A DNA stretch of 64,000 nt from Oegoconia quadripuncta (GCA_949316235.1 OX438749.1:22212414-22276413); one strand, 5' to 3'; positions 9,700-20,875 are shown, numbered from the stretch's first letter. The notes: generated by a model from the sequence alone, not told the origin. A program made the numbers and translations.

Positions 9700-10102
9700 T
9701 ATTGGGTCTTTACCTATGAAATTGGACGTACGAATTCCTGCGATTTTCAAAGCTATATCCAAATTTGTTTTTTATTTGGAAAATGGAATATTATTTCAAG
9801 GTTTCACATGAAATATTTTTTAATTTCTGGGTAAATTACATCATAAAAAAAATTTGAACTGAGCTCTTTTCATGTGCTTCCCATAATCATTTCTTATATT
9901 CGCTGAAACTTTTATAAAGCGGTTACTTTTAAAAATTAACGCTGTCTATACTTAACTTAATGTTATCCGATAATACACACAAAGTTTAGCTAAATTTGGA
10001 TTTGCCGTTCCCAAAAAAAAAATCAAAAATGTTGGTATGGAGAAAACAGTCTTAATGAAATTCTTCATACAAAACGCCAATTTCATAGGTAAGGCGTAAT
10101 AT
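9700..10102 (+). mobile_element. MITE-F copy 2
   Basis: Starts TATTGGGTCTTTACCTATGA. The right TIR is degraded (AAGGCGTAATATA in place of AAGGACCTAATATA). Confidence 0.8.
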
Positions 10103-10110
10103 AACCTTGC

Positions 10111-10200
10111 ATAAATGAAAACATCCATAACTCGGGTACACGTGTCAGTATTCATCATACAAACATGCCCCTAGCGAGACTCGAACCCGCTACCTTTTGG
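10111..10200 (-). mobile_element. SINE-B fragment
   Basis: Head half only, minus strand, from ATAAATGAAAACATCC to the B-box CGAACCCGCTACCTTTTGG. It starts 8 bp after MITE-F copy 2. Confidence 0.75.
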
Positions 10201-10365
10201 GTGTGCAATCACAACAACAAATAGATCTTCATTCCTTATTTGTTATCTTCTAGCGACTAAAACTCAGAGTAAGGTTTAGGAGATGAGACGAGATAAGTTT
10301 GAGTTCCAGATGAGATATGAGTCGGCAGTCTACGTAAGAGAAGCCTCGGGCCGAACGCTATTGAT

Positions 10366-11661
10366 TTTTAAACGACTTCAAAAAAGGAGGAGGTTCTGTA
10401 TTCGGCGCGTATTTTTTTTAATTTTTTTTTTTTATGTATGTACACCGATATCTCCGAGATTTGGCGGTTGATTCACATGGTTCTTTTTGTAAATGAAAGG
10501 GGCTACCGTCGAGTTGGTCCCATTGTAATTTCAGCGCAATCGGTTCAGTAGTTTTTGTGTAATCATGGTAAACATCAGAATGGCATTACACATTTAGACG
10601 ATTTTGTAGTTTTTACACAGGGAAACTAAGTAGATACAGTTTGGGTTTGTATGGAAAAAGTGTAGAGAAGGTCGGTGTGATTGTCAGCAATAAATATGAC
10701 AAATCGAAGATGATCAGGTCGAGCTGGTACACCCGAACTGCCCATCTAACCTGTAGGAGCGAGAAGGTTCGCAATCGCACAAAAATTATCAGGGAGATTA
10801 GCAACCACGGATAAATACTAATAACTTTTTTTAACCGACTTCAAAAAAGGAGGAGGTTCTGTATTATTTATGTATGTACATCGATTAGTCCGAGATTTTT
10901 AAGCCGATTTAAGTCGGTGTGATTATCAACAATAAATATGACAAATCGAAGATCATCAAGTCGAGCTGGTACACCCCAAGTGCCCACCTGACCTGTAAGA
11001 GCGAGAAGGTTCGCCATCGCACAAAAATTATCATGGAGATTAGCAACCACGGATAAATACTAAAAACTTTTTTAACCAACTTCAAAAAAGGAGGAGGTTC
11101 TGTAATCTTTATGTATGTACATCGATTAGTCCGATTTACATGATTATAAGGCCGTGCCTGTGCGCACGCTGCTCAGCGGACTCCTCGGCAAGCCGGTCGT
11201 GTATAAGACCGAGTTTATGCTCGTTCCGTTCGGGAGTTTCCCGACGAATACGTGATTTAATGTAATCTTTCATAGCTACTAGACGTACTCGGCGAGCTTC
11301 GGGCGTCTCCTGGGAACGCGAAATTGCGTTCCGTGAGGCATTTTTTTTAAGCCGTAGTACCCTCTTAGTTTCGGTTTCTTTTGACCGACAGTTATTTAAA
11401 CGAAACTTGTGTATTTTATAGGCTAGGCAGGCACCGACTTCAAAAAGTACCTATTGTATATATTTTTAATTTCATTATTATACCTAACTATTATTGTATA
11501 GCATATAACTTGTATTGTATTCTCATTATATATAATAGTGTACATCTATCTATAAAGAACATTCTGCTCTGGTTTATTATTTTATACTTTTCAGTTATTA
11601 TTATTGCAGTAGTTTAATTAAATTACTTTTTCCGGGTTTTTTGAAGTCGTTTTTTTTTAAT
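10366..11661. mobile_element. Composite element with CGACTTC/GAAGTCG ends and 241-bp tandem repeats
   Basis: The block CGACTTCAAAAAAGGAGG occurs at about 10374, 10840 and 11081 (with one change in the third). The last two are 241 bp apart and flank a repeated unit containing AATAAATATGACAAATCGAA and GAGCGAGAAGGTTCGC. The right end is TTTTTTGAAGTCGTTTTTTT at 11637-11656, the complement of the left motif. I recognise these termini as a common lepidopteran repeat, probably of a Helitron-like or other DNA element. Class uncertain. Confidence 0.6.
11136..11400 (-). CDS. Arg/Glu-rich ORF fragment in the CGACTTC element
   Basis: A minus-strand open frame of about 85 codons ends in TAA at 11136-11138. 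It reads SRSQETPEARRVRLVAMKD, SRIRRETPERNEHKLGL and AEESAEQRAHRHGL. The repeated (R)xETPExRxxRL pattern is a coiled, basic repeat of the kind seen in the N-terminal parts of Helitron/PIF1-helicase-type TE proteins (recalled pattern). The block is GC-rich compared with its flanks, which supports coding origin. No catalytic domain is present, so it is probably a leftover of the element's own gene. A start is not identifiable. Confidence 0.45.
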
Positions 11662-12424
11662 CCTTTTTATTAATAATCATAATATAGTCGAATAAAATAT
11701 GAATCTTTCTAAAAAGACCTGTTTTCTAAAAAGTAATAATAATTGGCCAATTTACAAAGAGGATTCGGAGGGGCAAGTCTGTCAAAGGGAGGCCGGAGAA
11801 TTCAAAATGGCTTTCATGTCACAACCATAATTTAGTCTTCGGTATTATTACGACACTCGCATATAGCACACAGTGGCGTGCACAACGTTTTGTTAGAGGG
11901 TAGGCAGAATAATGAAATTTGCTATTAAATGACAAAAATACAACAAAATAATAACTTACTCTTATAGCTACCCTTAAGTGGGATGTTTACGGACTGATGA
12001 TGATGAAAAGCGCTGTCCAGTGACTAACAATAGGATACTCCTGTCTACCTCCCACCAGCTTTAGGATGCTGTTGGTCTGCAGCACACTCTACTCATCAAC
12101 AAGACCACTTTCTTACGCATAATCGCGTGGAATCCATTAGTACGTCGAACATGCCAGAAGCGCGGCATTCCTAACAATAACCTGTAATGTGGGTTTCAGT
12201 TACAACCCCTACAAGAACGAGTGCATAAAAGTATGCGCATGTTCCCGTCTGCGTGTACAAACCAATCATCCTAAAAGTATCACATGGGCTAAAGTGTTAC
12301 CTCCAAAAATTTTTACTTTTCTTATTTCCTTACCTTTTTATTATTTTAATGAAGTGTTTACGTTTTATTTTCCTTTATAAAAAGAAAAAAAAATCCAAAT
12401 AGAAAAAAAATCGAATAAAAACTG
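11662..12424. other. Spacer with no recognised gene
   Basis: Mixed sequence, moderately GC-rich at 12000-12250, possibly an old LINE remnant, but I could not place it. CDS-like frames at 12189-12380 have no supporting signal. Confidence 0.4.
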
Positions 12425-12515
12425 TCTTAGCCAGATTCGAAAACCGTGTCTTTTCGAAAGATGTTACCTAAGCACTCGTGTCGCTTGCCACTAGACCACG
12501 ATATCAATTAACAGA
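12425..12515 (-). mobile_element. tRNA-derived SINE head
   Basis: On the minus strand: TGGTCTAGTGGCAAGCG (A-box) and GGTTTTCGAATCTGG (B-box) about 55 bp apart. It differs from SINE-A, B, C and K. The interior is too degenerate for a functional tRNA. Confidence 0.5.
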
Positions 12516-12654
12516 GCTGACGAAATTTTCTTACTCATTTATATGTGACATATTATTATGGATTTGGTTTGAGTGTTGATATTGTATGAATACTTTCTAA
12601 TAGATGGTGCTAGAGTGATTCGGTCCATACGGTCCATATAATACTTTTAAGGAG

Positions 12655-12995
12655 ATTCGTCTGTACATACTCGGAGTGAATACACACGCATATCATTCCT
12701 CATACAGTCTACCCACACCTTCTTCGGTCTTCCTCTAAGTCTGTAAACCTCCACATTCATACTTAGTACTCACTCTTTACGTGCCTTTCATCCCTCCTCA
12801 CAATGTGAGCAAACCATGCTAACCTATTTACTCCTCAACTTTTCTGTTATTGGTGCCACTTTCAGACTTCCTCTGATATACTCATTCCTGATCTTACCCA
12901 TTCTAGTCACACCACACTCCCATCTTAGCATTCTCATCTCTGCCACATGCATTCATACTTTCATCCGTCGCTTTCATTGCCCAATACAGTGACTT
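12655..12995 (-). pseudogene. RTE-like LINE RT C-terminal remnant
   Basis: On the minus strand: VAEMRMLRWECGVTRMGKIR, NEYIRGSLKVAPITEKLRSK and, after a break, VYRLRGRPKKVWVDCMRND. These are consecutive blocks of the C-terminus of insect endonuclease-reverse transcriptases. In-frame stops and a frameshift make it a pseudogene. Confidence 0.8.
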
Positions 12996-13041
12996 GGACT
13001 TATTAAATTAAAAAGTATTTTGAGAATGCAAAGCATTTCAT

Positions 13042-13233
13042 CAAACTTCAAACTTCAAACTTCAAGCATTTATTTCAACGTAAGATACATGATATCATTT
13101 GTTGAATGTCAATTTAAATCTACTGGAAATAAAAAGAGTTTATTGCATTTATCTGTCAGTCGGTATGTCCAAGCTACTACCGCTTCGGAAAGGGAAATCA
13201 TCTGTGGGAAAAGAACCGGCGCAAGAAACCCAC
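13042..13233 (-). mobile_element. LINE-S 3' end
   Basis: Begins with three ACTTCAA units (tail repeat as seen from the plus strand), then GCATTTATTTCAACGTAAGA, ending near GGCGCAAGAAACCCAC. Matches 40574-40743 closely. Confidence 0.7.
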
Positions 13234-13342
13234 TATACGTTTGCACGAGTAATGTCCAAATAGAAATTGTATACAAAACGAAGAATGTCCAACGGCATGT
13301 CCAAGTGATAAAACTACCCAAGGTCTGGCGACGTTTAGATAG

Positions 13343-13606
13343 ATGAATTGTATTTTTGTTCTGCAGAAGCGAACGATCCGTGCGATCTACAAGTTAATAG
13401 GCTCCAGAGTAACTCTGAAGAATAAATTTCAGGAAATCAATGTAATAACTTTGGCATCGCAATATATTAACGAAAGAAAGAATCTGCAATTGTTTAGGAA
13501 GGATAGTGAAATACATAGTTTCAATACAGGATATAAAAATAAACTTGCTGTTCATATCTGTCGCTTACACAAAGTCATTCAAGGGACAATGTATACGCTT
13601 TTATAA
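13343..13606 (+). pseudogene. LINE-I RT C-terminus
   Basis: Reads MNCIFVLQKRTIRAIYKLIG, NKFQEINVITLASQYI, ERKNLQLF, then FNTGYKNKLAVHICRLHKVI and stops. LQKRxIRAIY followed by the short KxExxVxTLxSxYI block is the region after the polymerase domain in CR1/jockey-group LINEs. The polymerase itself is absent (5' truncation), so this is a partial gene whose visible part is largely open. Confidence 0.75.
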
Positions 13607-13950
13607 TAAGGTTCCGGTAGACATCAAAATTTGCCTTAAATAATACCACCATTAAACGGAAACTATGTGCCAAAGGATATTATAAAATTTCTGTCTAGAT
13701 GATAAGAATGCATGGACATGAACCGCTCGGCGATATCCAGTCTATGATTTTCTTTTTTTTTCTTTGTCGAATCTATGATTGTAAAAATACTTAGTTAAAA
13801 AGAGCAGCCCCTGAGTTTCTTGCTCGTTCTTATCTGGCGGGTCTGCTTTGTGAATAAGCGATAATTGTATGTCATGACGATTTCCTAATTTAAACTCATA
13901 ACAGTACTTAATTAAAACTATAGATTATACCTAAATAAAATACTGAATTC
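13343..13950 (+). mobile_element. LINE-I 3' end with coding tail
   Basis: Coding end 13343-13606 followed by the LINE-I 3' UTR (TAATAAGGTTCCGGTAGAC, TGAACCGCTCGGCGATATCC, TTTCTTGCTCGTTCTTATCT). Links the LINE-I UTR copies to an RT gene. Confidence 0.8.
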
Positions 13951-13971
13951 GGTTAATGAAAATATTTATAA

Positions 13972-14105
13972 ATAAAAAATTTGTCCCAGATCGTGCACGG
14001 CCGGAAGGGTCCCAAGTAGGCTGGCGGCATTGCCTCGTTGAACAGCGAGGCCTCACCCTTTGCGCTAAATAGTGACCAGACTTCCGATTGGGGGATTGAA
14101 AATTT
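13972..14105 (-). pseudogene. Retroelement-like ORF tail (QRGN block)
   Basis: On the minus strand: PNRKSGHYLAQRVRPRCSTR. Two other blocks, at 36225-36395 and 36588-36745, read YVSQRISIGIQRGNAVSLLG and YFAQQLSLCIQRGNSASVLG. All three share a Gln-Arg, Gly-Thr-Pro layout and a run to LDEI or similar, indicating one dispersed family. Probably the end of a retroelement ORF; identity not certain. Confidence 0.45.
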
Positions 14106-14142
14106 TGAAACCCCCCTAAAAACAAGCCATATCATAATGAAA

Positions 14143-14545
14143 GTCAAAAATGCTTTATTTTATAGGTACACAGGGTACACATAAAATAGTCGGATATTAC
14201 ATTTTTAAGCTACTGCTTGTTCAAAAGACAATTTTCCCCTTGTTCAAAAGAAACTCGCGAGGTTACTCTTTTAAAAACAGGTTTTTATATTACAAAAACG
14301 CATAATAACATGTCATTATTAATTGTGAGATAGCCTGGCATGCGACGAGCTGGTTAAGTCCATGGTTGATTATTATCTAAATAGTCTGATATTTTATAAT
14401 ATGCATTCTTAACAAGTTTCTGTTTTATAGAATTTTTAAATATATTGAAAGGAAGGTTATGTACATCAATGGGAACCTTGAAAAAAAGTATACATAGGCC
14501 CTGATTTTGCGGAGTCTACTAACATGAATTGCAAGTTTATCTTTA
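14143..14545 (-). mobile_element. LINE-H 3' end, uninterrupted
   Basis: The reference copy for LINE-H: starts AAGTCAAAAATGCTTTATTT, includes GTACACAGGGTACACATAAA and CATTATTAATTGTGAGATAG, and runs to GATTTTGCGGAGTCTAC. Confidence 0.75.
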
Positions 14546-14701
14546 TTTCTTGTATTGACGTCATTATCATCTAAATTCAACGAACAACTGTGTTAACAGG
14601 TAAATATACTCGAAACGTTATAACTGATTTTCATAAATAATGGACCCCGTTTAGTCTATAAAAAACGCACACAAATTGGGCCTCACTTTAATGCACACTT
14701 T

Positions 14702-14703
<2 letters not shown>

Positions 14704-14788
<85 letters not shown>
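14704..14788 (+). repeat. (CA)n microsatellite
   Basis: An uninterrupted run of about 42 CA units. Confidence 0.98.
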
Positions 14789-14789
<1 letters not shown>

Positions 14790-14905
14790 CGTTGTCAAAC
14801 ACCTGTGCTGTGTGGTTTCGGCACGTAAAGAGTATAGAACTAAGCCATCTCTTGCCGTGGGTATCGTAAAAGACTATATCGGACCGTACACCAAGAAAAC
14901 ATCTA

Positions 14906-15260
14906 CAGGGTGAATTTGAATTCGTGTAATTTCCATGAACTAGTGACGTCACTCTTGATTAAAGACAACTTTCCCCAAAAAAACATACTCGAATTCAATC
15001 AAAAATTACCGATACAAAGTAAACCTTGCTGAAAACACCTTTAGTATGGAAATCCAACAATTTTCGGCTGAATTCGACTATGGTCCCTAGTGGAAAGTAG
15101 TTCGTAATTAGGAGTAAAGTCTTTTTTTTTTTTTAATATGAGAGGGCGGCAAACGAGCATGCGGGTCACATGATGGAAAGCAATCACCGCCGCTCATGGA
15201 CACCAGGACACCAGGACAGTCACCAGTAAACCGGAATTACACGAATTAAATTTCACCCTG
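14906..15260. mobile_element. MITE-J copy 1, split by LINE-D
   Basis: Defines MITE-J. Ends CAGGGTGAATTTGAATTCG and its complement, flanked by TA on both sides, with long palindromic arms (GTGACGTCACTCTTGATTA). TA target and palindromic structure fit a Tc1/mariner-related MITE. A LINE-D tail at 15121-15215 interrupts the right arm. Confidence 0.8.
15121..15215 (-). mobile_element. LINE-D tail inserted in MITE-J
   Basis: Starts as a T-run (poly(A) on the minus strand), then ATGAGAGGGCGGCAAACGAG and GCGGGTCACATGATGGAAAG. Only about 95 bp are present, a very short truncated insertion. Confidence 0.8.
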
Positions 15261-15678
15261 TATACATTTACACGTTTTAACGGCGATGGGCTCGCCCCCT
15301 GTCACGTGTGCGATTACGAATAATTTCGTAAGATTTACCGTGGTTGTTGTTTTTAATTTTGGGATATCTCTGACCACCCCATTTGGGATGGGGATGGTGA
15401 CATTTTCGTCGGGAGTTAAAAAATTCGAATTATTCTATTCAAAAATTCAAATTCAAATTCAAAATATTAATTTTCATTCAAGCATAACAATCTTGTTACA
15501 CAATAATTTGTGAGAGTATCCTGTTAAGCTTCTTAAAACTTGTGTTAGGATACCCTGCTCTTCATTCTTGTACATTTTACATAAGATTTTTACTTAATGC
15601 GTAATTGAAATTGAAAACCTGGATTAGTTGCTTATGTGAGTTGTAAATATAATATGAGAGGTTACTTGGTCAGATATG
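15261..15678. other. Unplaced repeat-like sequence
   Basis: 15283-15415 is GC-richer (GATGGGCTCGCCCCCTGTCA, TTTGGGATGGGGATGGTGAC) and looks like the 3' region of a LINE. It is followed by AAATTCAAATTCAAATTC at about 15441-15460, a LINE-type tail repeat in minus orientation. Confidence 0.4.
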
Positions 15679-15766
15679 TGTTTGTGTGTGTATTTATGTA
15701 TGTGTGCGTGTTTATGTATGTGTGTGTGTGTGTGTGTGTTTATGGATGTGTGTGTGTTTATGTATA
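15679..15766 (+). repeat. (TG)n-rich microsatellite
   Basis: Interrupted TG repeats with TTTATGTATG interruptions. Confidence 0.9.
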
Positions 15767-15873
15767 GTATTTTATTTTAAATTATAAGTGAGTAAGGAAT
15801 TGCATAAGGTACAAAAAGTGAAGGATAAAATTTCTGAATTTGGCTATCTGCAGATATATTTAATGTAGGTATA

Positions 15874-16458
15874 TAGTCCAGTAACGTTACACTTTTAACT
15901 TCCTGTAATTTTAAAGGTCGTGATTTTTTGCACACGGATAGAGTACCTGTCAGTGATAGAATAAAAAAAAATCTTAACAAATCGGTAGCTTGCTTTAGTT
16001 ATAATATACATATTTAGTAATAAAACATAGATTGTATGATTAAAACAACACTGTGAATTACATTGCGTTCGGAGAATATACATAGAACCCCTGTAAATAT
16101 TTTCAAAAAAAACGAGCATTAACTTCTTTATAATTATGAAAAATTTCATCGAGGGCAAATATCACGTTCAATAAACTATTTTTAGAAAATATAAAGTAGT
16201 TATTAATTAATAAAAAAAAAATAGTTTTAGAAGATCTTAGCATCTTCTACAACGCAATGAAGTGCACAGTGGTAACTTTAATTTAATATTGTAGGTTTTA
16301 TAACTAAATACCTACACTATACCTAAAGCAAACTCCTGATCCGTTAGAAAATATTTTTTACAATATCACTGATAGGTACTCTGTCTATGTACAAAAAATC
16401 AGGGCCTTTAAGATTATAGGAAGTTACACCCCTAAATATGCATATCTTGACTGGACTA
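15874..16458. mobile_element. MITE-M copy 1 (palindromic foldback)
   Basis: Ends TAGTCCAGTAAC and TGACTGGACTA. The arms are inverted matches: AACTTCCTGTAATTTTAAAG near 15898 against CCTTTAAGATTATAGGAAGT near 16408, plus CACTGATAGGTACTCTGTC against GATAGAGTACCTGTCAGTG. The second copy at 42519-43092 has the same ends and length. Confidence 0.8.
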
Positions 16459-17960
16459 ATAAAAGTTTTTCAACATTAGAAATGCTTATCGATCATTCTT
16501 GTTTAGGGCCAAGTTCTAGGAAATAGTGAGACATTGACAAAACGTCGAGAATATTGAGAGTAAGATGATAAATGAGATAAAAGAAGACCCGTCATCTCGT
16601 ATTTTATAAGAGGGTGAAAACGAATTTGAACATTCTGGAAATGTTGGGGTAAATTATAAGAAAGAATTTTCAAAATTTGTAAATACTTATGAAAACATGA
16701 GTATATACCTAGATGCTTTTTTTAAAAAATACAAAAAAAATTGTCAAATTGACGCATTTTTTTTTAATTTTCAAAGATGGTAGTAGGAATTGCGAACTAA
16801 AATTAATTAGCCCAAAAAAAAGGAGCTTCTTGTTTTCCGTGCAATAGTCGGTGTCACTAAGTGGAGCCATAATGTCTAACGCACCATGAATTGCTTCTGC
16901 TCAACGTAACTTTTTATTTCATCCCGAAACGACGGACGGAATTGAAAACAAATACTAAATAGAAATAAATAGAAATGTTGGTTATATAATTTCAAACACT
17001 TGTCAAATAAATAAGAAAAGCACAGTCGTTTTAAAAATTAATCATATAAAAACACGCGCAGTGGAAGCGCGATAATGTGATGACGAAGTAATTACTCACA
17101 TTACAGAAGCAGACGTCAAGACGCCATTAGAAGCACACTCCAACCTCGTCAAGGAAACTCGAGCCAGCGAAAAAAAAATAAACGACCCCCTTATCTCGTC
17201 ATTTCCACTTCACACTATAAACTTTTTTGTGTAACCTTATTTCTCCACTAAGTTATGCAAACTTTTTGGAAACAGAAATGTATTCTAAAAAAAAAAGATT
17301 TAGAAGTTTCATGGACTGTTCTAAATTTGTAATCCGCGACACTGTTTTTGAATGAGGAATAGTTTCGAAAGAATGGTTATCACTTCGGGTAATATTCGGC
17401 GATGTCCGCGAATTTCCGTTCCAGGAATTTAACGTCCGCGCGCTTCGGCGTCCCAACTGTAACTGGAAAATGGAATAAGCTCACCGCCATTCCTCCCTAG
17501 GTTACAGTTAAAAGGGTGACATAGGGGAAAGATGAATAAATAAAACCATGGATTTGACTTGAACTGTGATTGTTTTGCGAAGGAAAAGTTTCCGATAAGG
17601 AATTGGAGGAAACGACAGTAGTATATGACAATGTTTAAGTAGATTTTTCCATTACTTGAGGAGGTTATTCTCTCCAGATTTTAGTGCAGCCAATCGTGAT
17701 TTCCACATTCGATCATCGATATTTATTACCTACTATATTAGTGGTGTATTTCTCGGCTATAAATAGAAAACCTATCGAGTTGCAGCGTCATAAAAGATTT
17801 ATTGAGGTTTTGTATTGACCGCGAAAACGAAAGGGTCCCGAAGGAAAAGTACCGTAGATAAACTAACAAAGTATATTGTAAGGAAACCTATTCAATTAAC
17901 CCTCGACGAAAAACCACGGGTGTTATGTGTTTGATGTGTAATTATATAAAAATCCTATTT
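16459..17960. other. Longest repeat-poor stretch
   Basis: About 1.5 kb with no recognised repeat except TTAACCCTCGACGAAAAACC at about 17897, a fragment shared with 46596. A GC-richer patch at 17395-17460 (GTCCGCGCGCTTCGGCG) has no clear coding frame. Candidate unique or regulatory DNA. Confidence 0.4.
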
Positions 17961-18209
17961 TTCTTTTTTTTTTTTTTATATGAAAGGGCGGCAAACGAGC
18001 ATGCGGGTCACCTGATGGAAAGCAATCACCGCCGCCCATGGACACCCGCAACACCAAAAGGGTCACAGATGCGTTGCCGGCCTTTGAGGAAGGTGTAGGC
18101 TCGTTTCTTGAAGGTTCCAATGTCGTACTCGTTCGGGAATACCGCTGCAGGAAGTCCGTCCACAGGGTGGTCGTACGTGGTAAGAAGTTTCTTGAGAAAC
18201 GTACAGTGG
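17961..18209 (-). pseudogene. LINE-D 3' end
   Basis: T-run then ATGAAAGGGCGGCAAACGAG. On the minus strand: [34 protein letters not shown] in the competing frame. The coding frame is shifted by a missing base after LW (GTCCGTCCAC lacks one T/C found in 8057). Confidence 0.75.
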
Positions 18210-18271
18210 TATGTTTCAATCCGGTATATGTTCTACCTATATCCCAAATTTCTTCCAAATCCGCCGAATTT
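18210..18271 (+). repeat. LINE 3'-UTR fragment
   Basis: TTTCAATCCGGTATATGTTC and CCCAAATTTCTTCCAAATCC resemble 23310-23375 and 56370-56430. This is the end of a LINE tail family; SINE-A begins directly after it. Confidence 0.5.
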
Positions 18272-18532
18272 AACCGCTTCCGTGGCTCAATGTACATTGG
18301 GTTTACGATTCGGAGGTCGCGGGTTCGATCGCCAGCGGGGTACATGTTTAAGTACTCGGTTTGGTTGGTGGTAGGGCCACCAACCACCATCTTATCTAAA
18401 TCTGCCGCCAAGCAGCAATGTTAAAAGTATTGTTGTGTTCCGGTTGTCAGAGATAAGATAGTCCCCCCAGTCATCTTCACTTAACATCAGATGTGATTGA
18501 GGTCAAGTACCAACCCGTTGTGCATAAAAAAC
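18272..18532 (+). mobile_element. SINE-A copy with internal deletions
   Basis: Defines SINE-A. Head ACCGCTTCCGTGGCTCAATG (A-box) and GGTCGCGGGTTCGATCGCC (B-box). Body GGTTTGGTTGGTGGTAGGG, CTGCCGCCAAGCAGCAATG, AGAGATAAGATAG. Tail CACTTAACATCAG and GTGCATAAAAA. This copy lacks several body blocks found in 62858-63189. Confidence 0.85.
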
Positions 18533-18886
18533 CAATTAAGTGTGCTCTGTGTAAATAAATATTTACCTAGTACTAAATACCTAGTAAATAAAGCATATTT
18601 GACTTTGATTTATATTTTCCTTTTGTACAATAAAGTGTACTTGTATTATATTGTAGAACTTTAAGCGAGAAGAGCATCAAACACCTGATCTGCCTAACAG
18701 AATCCGTCTGATCTCATGCAGTGACGTATAATGCAAGTCAACTGACTCACTGTCATTGATTATCAATGATCATTTTCTTATCTACACTAATGTACATGCC
18801 ATAGTAATTCTGTCTATCTGTCTGTCATTCTACGACTATACCTCTGAATCCATTGTATTTGACAGAGAGATAGCCTCATAGAGATC
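18533..18886. other. Spacer, nothing recognised
   Basis: AT-rich, with TCTGTCTATCTGTCTGTC near 18811 as the only simple repeat. Confidence 0.5.
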
Positions 18887-19600
18887 AAAATTCAAAATCA
18901 AAAAATGCTTTATTTTGTAGGTACACAGGGCACACTTAAAATAGTCAGATTATACATTTTTTAAGCTACTGCTTGTTCAAAAGACAATTTCCCCTGAGAT
19001 GAACAAGCAAGAAACTCGAGAGGTTGCCCTTGTACAATAATATTATGTAGAAATTGAATATTTCCAAATTTAATAGTGACACAATTTTAATACGGACTTT
19101 TATTATTGTATATATTAATTTAAAATGACACAAAAATACTAACTTTTATAATAATGCGTGCTAGAGTAAATAATTTTTGTTTGCTATTATTTTTGTTTAT
19201 CAGTAATGGTTAAGTGTGAAAAGAAACAGTTATCAGAGATAAGATAGCCAGTCCTCCAAATGTGTTGGGGTTTCCGGGTCCGTACGCTTCCACCTTCAAC
19301 CTCATCTTCACTTAACATCAGGTGTGATTGAGGTCAAGTACCAACCCGTTGTGCATTAAAAAAAAAAAAAAAAAAAAAACACGACCTGTATCCACCACAT
19401 TTAAAACAATAAATTTTCTATTCTTTAAAAAAAAAGGTTATTATGTTACAAAATTATTAATTATTATTATATATTATAATGTTTCATTATTAATTGTGAA
19501 ATAGCCCGGTTACGCGAACGGGCTGTTCATGTCCATGAATATTTATTATCTGAATAATCTGATATTTGATAATATGATTTCTTAATAAGTCATCAAGAAT
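18887..19600 (-). mobile_element. LINE-H 3' end, split
   Basis: Part one 18887-19033 (TGCTTTATTTTGTAGGTACA). Part two 19446-19600 (TTTCATTATTAATTGTGAAA). The 412 bp between them contain unplaced AT-rich sequence and a SINE-A tail. Confidence 0.65.
19226..19379 (+). mobile_element. SINE-A 3' half inside LINE-H
   Basis: ACAGTTATCAGAGATAAGAT to CCCGTTGTGCATTA and a poly(A) run of about 20. Confidence 0.85.
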
Positions 19601-20395
19601 AAAACGATAAAGTATTTACACGCGAACAAAGCCACAACCCCCAAGCTAGTTTTGAAATAAATGCCTAAAGGCACCTAACTGACTGAAGACCCAGCTCCCA
19701 CATAGTAGGACTAGTCACTGGTGTTGAAAAAAATGTACCTAACAAATTGAATATTGTACTCCCTTTTGTCGTAAAGGAAATCATATTTTATTCAAAAGAA
19801 AAAACATCCTCAAAGAAAATAGGACTGGATACACATAAAGGTAACATTAAGATATCGTTATTGGAGTAAGGAGGCCTTTGCACACAATAATGGTGGGTTA
19901 TAGTGTCGTTATTTGAAAGGATAGTCGAGTTTGTTACTGTCACGTCGCCTTTGAATACATATAAGACAATCCAGCCTCTACACCCCTCCCACTGTAAGTC
20001 CTAAAGCTAGGAGCAATTTTGATACTCGACACGGCGCCTACTGAAGGTAGACGGTACCCTCCATGACTCTATTGCTACCTTGGACTGTTGGGGATGCCTA
20101 CAGTTCTTGGGGTTTGATAGTTGATGAAAGCTAATTGCAATGATAAAGGGATGATAAAAACAACCAAATCCTTCGAGTGTCGTAATTACACTAAAATTGT
20201 TTTAAAGGTTTTCATAGGTATATTAGCATTAGGTAACACGTGCGCACGGGCCGCTACGTGGGTTCATAAATACGGCGCATAAAATAATGTGCGGTTCCGT
20301 ACATGAACCCTATACTAGAAAAAAATATGGTATTTAAGTATAGAGTGCTCTCGGTAACATGCTCGTGCGCAGATTTGGCAATTGTGGCAACATGG
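19601..20395. other. Spacer with one short dispersed repeat
   Basis: Contains CTACTGAAGGTAGACGGTAC with TCTATTGCTACCTTGGAC at 20037-20090, repeated with changes at 39196-39241. Otherwise unrecognised. Confidence 0.45.
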
Positions 20396-20875
20396 TTAAG
20401 GTGACATTATTTAATGCATACTGCCAGTGTTTCTACACGTGCCAACTCTGAGTTGATTTTACGCGTAAATCTTACAGCACCATATACAATGCAATACAAT
20501 GACGCATTTCGCATCCTCATGAGACGTCCGCGTTTCTGTAGCGCGTCGGGCATGTTCGCCGAGGCGAGGGTACCTGACTTCTTTGCTGTTATGAGAGCAC
20601 GCGTGGCCTCTTTTTGGGAGAGACTTTGCTGCTCTGATAACAGCATTCTCAAGGCAGTGAGTGAAGGACTGGACGGTCCAATTTTTAAATATTGGCTAAC
20701 TGTACATCGGAGCGAGAATCGATAGTGATAAATATGTGAAGTATGCCACTTTGACACCAACATTGGACTGACGGAATTTTAATTTTAATAGTATTATTTA
20801 CAATTTTATGCTTTATTTTGGTACCTACTATGGCTTTATTGGCTGCTAATAAATGATTTTATTATTATTATTATT
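20396..20875 (+). pseudogene. LINE RT C-terminus and 3' UTR
   Basis: VTLFNAYCQCFYTCQL at 20399 lies in one frame with a stop after CQL. The next block YNDAFRILMRRPRFCSASG, MFAEARVPDFFAVMRARVAS and FWERLCCSDNSILKAVS lies in the next frame and runs to a stop at 20723-20725. This is the C-terminal end of a lepidopteran non-LTR RT (recalled pattern). The 3' UTR ends AATAAATGATTTTATTATTA, so the tail is (TTA)n. One stop and one frameshift make it inactive. Confidence 0.75.

Noticed and set aside
14683..14952. Cysteine/valine-rich protein on the minus strand
   Set aside because: Translation of the (CA)n microsatellite.
18038..18424. Plus-strand 128-codon ORF
   Set aside because: Antisense of a LINE-D tail joined to a SINE-A head.
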